The notes under the pieces are model-generated. The model saw only the letters and a list, made by a program, of their open reading frames with translations, did no database searches and was not told the origin of the DNA. The translations under genes and the position numbers were made by a program. A DNA stretch of 29,390 nt from a virus, in the IMG/VR virus record IMGVR_UViG_3300032053_000372, positions 1-29,390 of that record. One strand, written 5' to 3'. This document shows, piece after piece, positions 1 to 7,900 of the stretch (positions are counted from its first letter, which is position 1; each line of letters opens with the position of its first letter).

Positions 1-213
1 CTTATCGAGTAGCCCTTGGTCAAGTTTTTGAAGACTTATCCATTCTTCTTTTAACCGCTTTTCTTTTTCTACAAATTCAAAAACAAGTCGATCGAGTTCC
101 ATTTTTTCTACTTGAAGATTGCCAAGTTTGATAATTGTTTCGTTGAATTTCCCACTCAACATTTTGATTTCCGACAATTCTGTGTCCAATATTTTTATTT
201 TTTCGTTATTCAT
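1..213 (-). CDS. Coiled-coil protein of the tail-fibre operon (3' part outside window)
   Basis: The ATG is at 211-213 and the frame stays open to the window edge, giving 71 codons. It starts MNNEKIKILDTELSEIK and is rich in Glu, Lys and Leu with heptad-like spacing, consistent with a coiled coil. It is the last visible gene of the minus-strand fibre operon, 11 nt after the 56-aa gene. I do not recognise the family; a fibre chaperone or trimerisation protein is possible but is inference. Its first ~30 codons and the sequence just upstream are duplicated at 4861-4975, so this gene or its neighbourhood has taken part in recombination within the fibre module. Confidence 0.6.
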   Translation of the reverse strand, partial: MNNEKIKILDTELSEIKMLSGKFNETIIKLGNLQVEKMELDRLVFEFVEKEKRLKEEWISLQKLDQGLLDK

Positions 214-224
214 AACTTTATGTC

Positions 225-395
225 TTAAAATATATATACTTGTCTTCTTACTGTAGATGGTATAATATTTGAAAAACCTTCATCAATATCTGCCACAGGA
301 GCGTCATCCTGCCATGCAGCAAATTCCTGCTCAGTTGCCATTGCAACAACTGGACACTCATTTTCCCATACTAAAAATTCATTGGTATTAGTCAT
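225..395 (-). CDS. Small 56-aa acidic protein in fibre operon
   Basis: This short reading frame starts MTNTNEFLVWENECPVV and ends RRQVYIF. Its ATG overlaps the stop of the upstream carbohydrate-binding-like gene in an ATGA arrangement (stop 392-394, start 393-395), which indicates translational coupling. It is followed after 11 nt by the coiled-coil gene. It contains two Trp and many Glu/Asp and no membrane segment. Small acidic proteins often lie next to phage receptor-binding genes, sometimes as assembly factors, but I recognise no family here. The last codons of this gene are part of the segment duplicated at 4861-4975. Confidence 0.6.
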   Translation of the reverse strand: MTNTNEFLVWENECPVVAMATEQEFAAWQDDAPVADIDEGFSNIIPSTVRRQVYIF

Positions 396-922
396 GTAAC
401 TACAATGTGATCAAAATAAACAGATGAATTTTGGGTTATTATATTATTATAAAGTTCAACCCAAACAACGCCCGTGCCTGTGGATGTAAGTGTAATTGGA
501 CCAATCGTAACCCAATCTGTTCCTGATGGAGCAGAAGAAGTTAAGTCAGTAGTTATTCCGACATTTACATTAGCCTTTACTATCATACTTGGCCGAGGAG
601 AAAGATTTTCAACTTGTTTGCATTTTATAGAAACAGACCTAGACCCGGGTTTCACAACCCATCGGAATCTCCACATACCTGGATATTTCAATTCCAGAGA
701 TGGTGCATCCGGACTTCCTTGGTTAGTATTTTTAGTTACACCAATCTGTAAATGTCTGCCCATAGTCCCATCACCATATATGCTTGTTGGCCCTCCCAAA
801 GCTATACCTCGACCATATCCAATAACTGTGGGATTTGTACTATAAGTTTGGTTGGCTGTATTGAATATAGCTCCACCTCCCGAAAGATTTGCCTTTACTC
901 CTATTGCTCCAAGGTCAGCCAT
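392..922 (-). CDS. Carbohydrate-binding-like tail protein (176 aa)
   Basis: The protein starts MADLGAIGVKANLSGGG and ends with a beta-rich region (WVTIGPITLTSTG ... VWVELYN ... SVYFDHIVVT). That alternation, with a final strand of the [YF]-[ID]-D/H-x-V-V type, is typical of jelly-roll carbohydrate-binding modules. It lies 3 nt after the tail paralogue at 926-1906 and overlaps the next small gene by ATGA. Together with the two paralogues upstream it probably forms part of the host-recognition structure. The fold assignment is inference from strand pattern; the gene itself is well supported by compact operon packing. Confidence 0.7.
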   Translation of the reverse strand: MADLGAIGVKANLSGGGAIFNTANQTYSTNPTVIGYGRGIALGGPTSIYGDGTMGRHLQIGVTKNTNQGSPDAPSLELKYPGMWRFRWVVKPGSRSVSIKCKQVENLSPRPSMIVKANVNVGITTDLTSSAPSGTDWVTIGPITLTSTGTGVVWVELYNNIITQNSSVYFDHIVVT

Positions 923-925
923 AAA

Positions 926-1906
926 TTAATTCGTTTCAACGGTATCAGAAGTTTCCATACAATACAATGCCGCGTTACCACTTTGTTTGAAAATGACAAA
1001 TGTTTTTCCGGCAAAATCACTACTTGCCGATCCACTGAATGTTGATAAATCAGTAAAATTAGTAATCGCATGACATATTTGATATAATCCACGCATTCTG
1101 CCTCTCACAGTAGAAGTTGCACTTTCACATACCCATACTGGGCTCATATACAACGCACTATCGGGAGGGTTGAGATATGCGGTTGTTCCAGCTAATTTAA
1201 GCGCACTTCCCTTGACACCATCACCGTGTTTACTAGCAAGAATACTTGTTCCTTCACCGGAATATGCATGTGCGATGAAAGACCCGGCAGTTGCAGTACC
1301 TATGGCAGATAATTGATCTAAGCTATCATTGGCCAAATTGGTATTGCTTTCAACTGCTCTTCCTGAAATTATACAATTACAGGTATCGGCTGTAGATTTT
1401 ATGGAATAAAAATCACCAAAGAAAAATGCGGCATAAGCATTTGCCGTATCTCCACTGTTTATAAACATATAAAGTGATCTGGAATCAGCAAATATGTACC
1501 ACGGTCTAGCAATAGATTCGGTTGGCGCGTGAGTCTGGGATTTTCTAGTAGTAACCATATTCAAACCACCTACTCCTTGAGCTGTAGTTGGAAATGGGTT
1601 GCTTCCAGAATCCACACTTGTCAACGAATCAAACCCAAAAAGACGTGCCTCTGATCCAAGTGCTGCGCTTTTTCCGGAGTCATCTACACTTAAACAAAAC
1701 ATAGATCCAGTTCCCTGTTGATAGCACCCAACAGTAGTACCCGTATTTGCATATGGTTTCGTCCACCCCGTACCTATTTTAGTATTTGCTCCCGTTCCAT
1801 AACCATTTACTAACACCGCATCCAAAACAGCAACTAATGACCCGGATTGACCTGTTAGTACTGGAGCACTTACATCTGAACTAGAATATTGTATAAACCG
1901 TGCCAT
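926..1906 (-). CDS. Tail/receptor-binding protein, paralogue A (326 aa)
   Basis: This is a paralogue of the gene immediately upstream (1909-2922). Both share, in order: an N-terminal GSL[VI]A[VL]LD segment, G-W-T-K-P-[YF]-A-N, TGS[ML], RPW[YV][IL][FY]ADS, a central FFFGD motif, [LI]-x-G-R-x-V-E, a block reading YMSPV or YLSPV then VCE, RGRMRG[LM]Y.ICH, the DFAGKTF motif, and the identical C-terminus S[DN]TVETN. Conserved positions through the whole length imply tandem duplication followed by divergence. Position in the fibre operon suggests an adhesin or tail-tip decoration. There are no catalytic motifs that I recognise. The start is 2 nt after the stop of its paralogue. Confidence 0.8.
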   Translation of the reverse strand: MARFIQYSSSDVSAPVLTGQSGSLVAVLDAVLVNGYGTGANTKIGTGWTKPYANTGTTVGCYQQGTGSMFCLSVDDSGKSAALGSEARLFGFDSLTSVDSGSNPFPTTAQGVGGLNMVTTRKSQTHAPTESIARPWYIFADSRSLYMFINSGDTANAYAAFFFGDFYSIKSTADTCNCIISGRAVESNTNLANDSLDQLSAIGTATAGSFIAHAYSGEGTSILASKHGDGVKGSALKLAGTTAYLNPPDSALYMSPVWVCESATSTVRGRMRGLYQICHAITNFTDLSTFSGSASSDFAGKTFVIFKQSGNAALYCMETSDTVETN

Positions 1907-1908
1907 AT

Positions 1909-2922
1909 TTAATTTGTTTCTACTGTATTACTTATTTCAATTGCCCACATTCCGGAATTATATCCAGGTTTAACTACCTGAAATGTTTTTCCGGCAAAAT
2001 CGTTGGCACCATATATTATTTGCCCATCTCCAAAACTTGTAAGAGGATGACAAATATGGTACATTCCACGCATTCTTCCTCTAATAGATTTATTTGCAGG
2101 TTCACATACTAACACAGGACTCAAATAAATAGAATTATCCACCGGATTGGGGCATCCAACAATTCCTACCATATATTCTGCGGAGACTAAATCGAGGGCA
2201 GTTTTACTCGCATCCCCCATTTTATATACTTGTAGGCTATTCCCCCGTCCCCCGGCTGTTCTTGCTATATAATGTCCAAAATATGTTGTTGTTGTTGCAT
2301 TAAATGCAAATATTACATCACTATTATCAACTTGACCTGCTGTGGCGGCAGTTGAATTTTCCACGACTCTTCCTTGAATCATACATTTCCATATATCAGA
2401 CGTTCCTGCTAATGAAAATACATCTCCGAAAAAGAAGGCATTATAACAACCAGCAACAGTTGTATCTCCGGTTTGTATAAAAAGATAAAACGAGGAAGAA
2501 TCAGCATATAATACCCATGGTCTTGTAAGAGAATCGGCAGAAGTAGTTTTTCGTACGACTACATGCCCGGAAGTTAAAACCTGATCGGGGGTGGGGAATT
2601 GACCAGACCCAGTACCACAGGGACCGCCGAGAACTGAAAGTGATTCCCAACCAGTTGCCCATGCCTCTCTGGATTGGGCTAGAGATTTCGTATTCGGCAC
2701 AGAATCATTTATAAAAAGAGTCATTAATGACCCCGTGGCTTGTGTCCAACATCCAAGATTAGAACTGTTTGCAAATGGTTTTGTCCATCCACATGCCGGT
2801 TTGCTTGCCGAACCACTTACTAAACATTGGTCTAATAAAGCAATAAGACTGCCCGAAGTTCCGTTTAAAACCACGCTTCCTGAATCGGCGCTAGTATAAA
2901 TTGTAAATTGTGAGTTTGGCAT
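1909..2922 (-). CDS. Tail/receptor-binding protein, paralogue B (337 aa)
   Basis: Tandem paralogue of the 926-1906 gene, with the same ordered motifs (CGWTKPFANSS, TGSLMTLF, TRPWVLYADSSS, FFFGDVFS, SIRGRMRGMYHICHPL, NDFAGKTF) and the same SNTVETN ending. It starts MPNSQFTIYTS, with an AGGAAA Shine-Dalgarno-like stretch about 8 nt upstream. It follows the hexapeptide-repeat fibre. The two copies differ most in mid-protein loops (for instance the segment around GGPCGTGSGQF, absent from copy A). That pattern fits a conserved scaffold with variable receptor-contacting loops. The receptor-binding role is inference from context. Confidence 0.8.
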   Translation of the reverse strand: MPNSQFTIYTSADSGSVVLNGTSGSLIALLDQCLVSGSASKPACGWTKPFANSSNLGCWTQATGSLMTLFINDSVPNTKSLAQSREAWATGWESLSVLGGPCGTGSGQFPTPDQVLTSGHVVVRKTTSADSLTRPWVLYADSSSFYLFIQTGDTTVAGCYNAFFFGDVFSLAGTSDIWKCMIQGRVVENSTAATAGQVDNSDVIFAFNATTTTYFGHYIARTAGGRGNSLQVYKMGDASKTALDLVSAEYMVGIVGCPNPVDNSIYLSPVLVCEPANKSIRGRMRGMYHICHPLTSFGDGQIIYGANDFAGKTFQVVKPGYNSGMWAIEISNTVETN

Positions 2923-2969
2923 GATATTATTTCCTAAATGTTTGTAACTACCATATCATCAATATATAG

Positions 2970-4850
2970 TCATAAGTTGGATATTTCTGCGACGATTGTC
3001 CAGTTTGTAGCATCCCCGAGAGTATTTACATTGAACCTCATTTTGTCTCCGCTGACAATCGAATATAAAGATCCAGTGGTTATTTCATATAAAGATGTGA
3101 GCAACGTTAATGTTCCTATTGATGTCGCGGAGAATGAACCCACATCAGATGATTTTTCGATGGTCATTGAAGATGTTGTAGAAACTCCTGCTGTTTGTAC
3201 CCTTAAATTTATTCTTTTTACTGACCACGATATGGGTGTTAATCCATCTACTGGATCGTATGGCATTGGAATCTCGGCGACATCCGGTCCAATAGAGGTA
3301 GGTGTAAACGCAGAACAAAGTACAACCGATTTTCCAACTGAAACATAAGATGCAGACAATGACTGAGATGCCCAAGAAGCTGAAAGAGCAATATCGGATG
3401 GAATTGGTGGTGCATATGATGCACTAATAGAACTAGATGCCCAAGAAGCTGAAAGGGCTATATCAGATGAAATTGGCGGCGCGTATGATGCACTAATAGC
3501 AACCGATGAGGTTTCAGAATAACTTGCGCTGACTGATGGTGGCGCATAGGAAGCGGAAGAGACATATGATGCTGAAACACTATTAGCAGATTGTGAAGCA
3601 TAAGATGCGCTCGTGGCTGATAATGGTGTAAAATTTAAACTACTTGCTATCTGTGCCCATGAAGCCGACAATACATTCCCATCAATATTGCTTGCAGTAA
3701 TATAACTTGCCGACATTGCTAAAAAGGCATATGACGACGTAATAGAAAATGAGGCGGTTAATGCCCAACTTGATGATATAGATTCCGAAGCAAATGAAGC
3801 GGAAGTTGCTTGAGTAGCATTCGCAACATTCCCATCAATATTACTTGCAAGTATATATGATGCCGTAGAAGATTGTGTAGCATATAATGACTGTGTAGCA
3901 TATAATGACTGTGTAGCAAATAGAGATTGAGATGCGAATAATGATTGAGATGCGAATAATGATTGAGATGCGAATAATGATTGGGTAGCGAATAATGATT
4001 GAGATGCGAATAATGATTGGGTAGCGAATAATGATTGAGATGCGAATAATGATTGAGATGCGAATAATGATTGAGATGCGAATAATGATTGAGATGCGAA
4101 TAATGACTGTGTAGCAAATAGAGATTGAGATGCGAATAATGATTGGGTAGCGAATAATGACTGTGTAGCAAATAGAGATTGGGTAGCGAATAATGACTGT
4201 GTAGCAAATAGAGATTGAGATGCGAATAATGACCATACACTTCCGTCTGCCCATGATGATGATAATGACTGAGATGCCCAAGATGATGATACCGAAAATA
4301 ATGATTGAGTAGAATATAGAGATTGAGTAGAATATAGAGATTGGGTTGCAAATAGAGATTGGGTTGCAAATAGAGATTGGGTTGCAAATAGAGATTGAGT
4401 AGAATATAGAGATTGAGTAGAATATAGAGATTGAGTTGCAAATAGAGATTGAGTAGAATATAGAGATTGGGTTGCAAATAGAGATTGGGTTGCAAATAGA
4501 GATTGGGTTGCAAATAGAGATTGAGTTGCAAATAGAGATTGGGTTGCAAATAGAGATTGAGTAGAATATAGAGATTGGGTTGCAAATAGAGATTGAGTAG
4601 AATAAATTGTTCGTATAGAACTGGATGCCCATGAAGCACTAATATCATAAGATCCCCCAGGAGTTACCCCTCCTCCACCGATACCATATATTGCTGCCCA
4701 AATTGATATTCTATCAGCGGTTAATTTTCCTTGATGATCGTGATAAATTACTAAGTCAGAACCAGTAATATTTACTTGTTCATAAAAAGCATTGGTTGTA
4801 TCTCGCTGGATAAAAGCAGATTCTAACCGGGATGGAGTATTATCAAACAT
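2970..4850 (-). CDS. Tail fibre with long hexapeptide-repeat shaft (626 aa)
   Basis: I place the start at ATG 4848-4850 (MFDNTPSRLESAF). A GTG at 4889 would add 13 codons derived from the duplicated segment next door and is less likely. The N-terminus reads LVIYHDHQGKLTADRISIW. A shaft of about 36 copies of [FY]-[AS]-[TS]-Q-S-L follows (DNA ~3873-4607), broken once by SSSWASQSLSSSWADGSVW. A Ser/Ala-rich region with repeated SASYAPP and SASWASSS comes next, then a beta-rich C-terminal domain starting near GKSVVLCSAF. The shaft is probably a thin repetitive fibre. The TGA stop is followed in frame by codons LYIDDMVVTNI up to TAG at 2934-2936, so the C-terminal domain looks clipped (see findings). 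Confidence 0.8.
   Translation of the reverse strand: MFDNTPSRLESAFIQRDTTNAFYEQVNITGSDLVIYHDHQGKLTADRISIWAAIYGIGGGGVTPGGSYDISASWASSSIRTIYSTQSLFATQSLYSTQSLFATQSLFATQSLFATQSLFATQSLFATQSLYSTQSLFATQSLYSTQSLYSTQSLFATQSLFATQSLFATQSLYSTQSLYSTQSLFSVSSSWASQSLSSSWADGSVWSLFASQSLFATQSLFATQSLFATQSLFATQSLFASQSLFATQSLFASQSLFASQSLFASQSLFASQSLFATQSLFASQSLFATQSLFASQSLFASQSLFASQSLFATQSLYATQSLYATQSSTASYILASNIDGNVANATQATSASFASESISSSWALTASFSITSSYAFLAMSASYITASNIDGNVLSASWAQIASSLNFTPLSATSASYASQSANSVSASYVSSASYAPPSVSASYSETSSVAISASYAPPISSDIALSASWASSSISASYAPPIPSDIALSASWASQSLSASYVSVGKSVVLCSAFTPTSIGPDVAEIPMPYDPVDGLTPISWSVKRINLRVQTAGVSTTSSMTIEKSSDVGSFSATSIGTLTLLTSLYEITTGSLYSIVSGDKMRFNVNTLGDATNWTIVAEISNL
3873..4607 (-). repeat. 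18-nt tandem repeat array encoding Q-S-L hexapeptides
   Basis: An in-frame 18-nt unit is repeated about 36 times within the fibre gene. Two DNA sub-families are visible on the plus strand. At 4300-4607 the units read mainly aatagagattgggttgca or atatagagattgagtaga. At 3873-4220 they read mainly aataatgattgagatgcg. The two blocks are separated by a non-repeat spacer of about 90 nt. Block-wise homogeneity indicates local expansion by slippage or unequal recombination within each block. Array length is likely to vary between related phages. Confidence 0.9.
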
Positions 4851-4941
4851 AAAGTCCAGATTTGATAATTGTTTCGTTGAATTTCCCACTCAACATTTTG
4901 ATTTCTGACAATTCTATGTCCAATATTTTTTCGTTATTCAT
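4843..4941 (-). pseudogene. Truncated copy of the coiled-coil gene start
   Basis: The 32-codon frame starts MNNEKILDIELSEIKMLSG. It matches the first ~29 codons of the gene at 1-213 (MNNEKIKILDTELSEIKMLSG), apart from a two-codon deletion and substitutions. After ...NETIIK the match ends abruptly, and the frame runs SGLYV and stops inside the start of the hexapeptide fibre gene. The homologous DNA extends upstream to about 4975, covering the last codons of the 56-aa gene. This is best read as a scar of recombination that copied or exchanged a fibre-gene module. Confidence 0.75.
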
Positions 4942-4975
4942 AACTTTATGTCTTAAAATATACTCGTCTTCTGTA
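4861..4975 (-). repeat. Partial duplication of 127-255
   Basis: About 115 nt here align with 127-255 in the same orientation. Long identical runs include the gene-start segment cgttattcataactttatg and the stretch gtttcgttgaatttcccac. Differences are small indels (for example in the poly-T of the first codons) and a few substitutions. The pair flanks about 4.7 kb carrying five fibre-module genes, so homologous recombination between the copies could delete or swap that block. Confidence 0.85.
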
Positions 4976-4988
4976 AATAGTGTTTTTA

Positions 4989-7900
4989 TTATAAATAAAG
5001 TGGTAATTTGTACGTTATTCCATTAGCAACTATGTTTAACCATGCCGACATAGTTGTTTGCGTTACTGCTCCTGTACTTGACGTTATACTATTAAGTATT
5101 GAAGCTGTGATCACTGAACATGAAATATTACCCAAAACATCTAGTGAATTGGTTGGGTTAGTAAGTCCAATGCCAATCTTGCCGGTTGAATTGAAAAATA
5201 AATTACCGATTTGACTTGTTGGTTTAATTTGAGATACTCCTGTGGTAGTAACTGTACCTATATAATTATTAGAACTTAAGTCCGTAACTACCGTGGATTT
5301 CGCAGGATCGGCATGTTCAAGGTCAGAATTTAAAACTTCTCCGATTTGTTCTATTTTTACATCGTCAATATAAAGTGATTTGCTTGTCATGTAAGAACCG
5401 CGTTTTAAGTCAGCAGTCGTTCTATTAGCAATTCCTTCAACGATATATTTAGTATAGGTTGTAGTAAGCGTGCCAAGGTTCATATTGCCTGAAACACCCA
5501 ATGAATCTGTTTGCAAAGTTGGATCAAGAGTCGCGTCACTCACTTTTGCCCAAACTGTAAATTTATAGCGTTTCCCGATAGTCAAAGCTGTCATATAGAT
5601 TTTAACCAAACTATTTGAACTATCAACATCCATTCTACAAGCGTGCCCTCCAGCGTGAACAACAGAGGTTTCGTCATTAATTGTAGATGTTCCTGATACT
5701 GATTCAGTCCAATTGGCAAATGGGTCTGCTCCACCACTACCTGTAGTTTCAAAGTCTCCGTTCAAAATCGTTGCGCCGAGATAATTTGAACTGTTTAGCT
5801 TCGGCAGAAAACTTCCTCCCAAGTCAGCCCACGCGGTGCCACGTTCTCGCAACTGTATTATTTCGGCGGCGGTCAATGCCCGATTGAACAGTGATGTTTT
5901 ATAAATGCGGTCATTGTAGGGTAAAGAATCAGTGGAGCCTGCTCCAATTATGGCATAAGTAGAAGTGATGCTTCCCGCCCAAGTCGGTGGAGTGCCGCCT
6001 GTTGTGGTGCTTAAAGTTTGAGCCATTCCATTTATGTATAGGGCAACGGTTGAGTTTGTCGTATTTCGGACAAAGACAATATCAACAATTTTACCGGCGT
6101 AATTGGTGATAAAATTTGCATAAATTGCTCGGTTAAAATCATTCGTGGTCGCGCCGTAGAATACAAGATTTAGACTGCCATCAGGATTGATGTAAATATA
6201 TGCCGCATACGGATAATAAATTGACGCGTTATTGCTGCTTAATCCAAAAATACTAGGGTAATGCCCAGTCGCGGGAGCGGTAGCCGGTGCCATAAATCTG
6301 GAGAAAATAGTAAAGTCAGAAGTTGAAGCTAAATATGTCGCATCAAGAGTATGGTATATCCTTGCGCTTGTGGTCGTACCATCAAAATACAAAGCTCCCG
6401 CTTGTGACTTATTATTCTGAATGGTAAGCAAATCAGAACCGTTAGTACCATAAGTGCCGACAACATCAAGTGTTTTAGTTGGGTTAATTGTTCCAATTCC
6501 AACGGCATTTGTCGAAGGATTAAATACCAATTTAGTACTGCTTATCTTTACAGGTTGGTTTCCTGTATCATCCACAAAAGTTAAGTATTTAAAAGCATCT
6601 GTTGTAGTGTCATCTGTTATTGCGGTTTTAGCTGAAGCACTGGCGTAACTGGAACTAATAGAAATCAATGAACTTGATGCATAAATACTTTGAGTACTGA
6701 ATAATGATTGTGTAGCAAATGTAGATTGAATACTATTCAGTGCTAAACTTGCTGTATCAGCCGTAGTTATTTTAGCCGACGCACTAACCCAAGATGCACT
6801 GGTACTTGTTGATGGTACGAAGTTTATTGAACTTGCAGTCAAAGTATTATTACTCCAGCTTGAAGTAATAACATACGTATTTCCATCAATTAATGTATCC
6901 TGTTTTAATCCAATTTGAGAAGATATGCTGGCAGAATAAGCATTAGATATGTTAGATGCTAAAATATAAGAAGCTGTATCAGCCGTAGTTATTTTAGCCG
7001 ACGCACTAACCCATGATGCACTGGTGCTGGTCAATGGTACAAAATTAATTGCCGTCGAAGTTGTGGCCCAACTTGAAGTAATAGTATAAGTGTTACCGGC
7101 AATTAATGTATTTTGTTTTACAGTAGAAATACTCGAACTATAAGCGGGTTCTACTGGTGAATATGACGCGCTTGTAGCTAATGATGCTGTAATTGTATAT
7201 AAAGTATTAGTTAGTGTATTCTGTTTAAGTCCAATTTGAGAAGACACACTTGCAGAATAAGTATTAGAAATATTACCAGCATCAATATAACTAGCCGTGT
7301 CAGCCATGGTTATTTTAGCCGAAGATGATACCCAAGAAGCACTATTGCTGGTCAAGGGTACAAAGTTTATTGCATAAGCAGTTTCAGTATTCGTGGAAAA
7401 TGATGAAGATATACTATAAGATGCACTGGTAACTGTACCTGCTAGATTTGATGCGGTAACATAAGATGCAGTATTTACATTATCTGCCCATATAGCATAC
7501 GATGACGTAATAGTGTAAGTATTCCCGGTTATTAAAGTTGCTTGGAATGAAGATGAGTGAAGTCCATCCAAAGTATCCGCATTAGAACTCGAAATGCTAC
7601 TCGAAGCCCAAGAAGCACTAATAGATACTAAGGAACTTGAAGCATAAATACTTTGAGTCGAATATAATGATTGAGTGCTAGTCAACGCTGTATTTGGTAC
7701 AAAATTAATAGCATAAGCAATACTCGAAGCAGAAGCATAAGAAGCACTTGTAGCCGTTCCAAATAAACTTGCGGTTATTACTGAACAGGATATATTACCC
7801 GAAACATCTAGTGAATTAGTAGGTGTTGTTGTCCCGATGCCGACGCTGCCGCTTGGTACGTACAATCCATTGTTTATAGTAGCACTCGAAGAAACATTTA

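Noticed and set aside
2938-3348. 136-aa plus-strand open frame
   Set aside because: Antisense to the C-terminal domain of the hexapeptide fibre. No promoter or ribosome-binding site; the minus frame has a recognisable domain pattern.
3873-4607. CRISPR-like appearance of the short regular repeats
   Set aside because: Units are contiguous with no unique spacers, are not palindromic, and encode an in-frame hexapeptide.
3758-4648. Long second and third minus-strand open frames (Leu/Tyr/His-rich and Ile/Ser-rich) across the fibre repeat
   Set aside because: They arise because the 18-nt unit is a multiple of three and lacks stops in those frames. Composition is repetitive and there are no start signals; the Q-S-L frame continues into real flanking domains.
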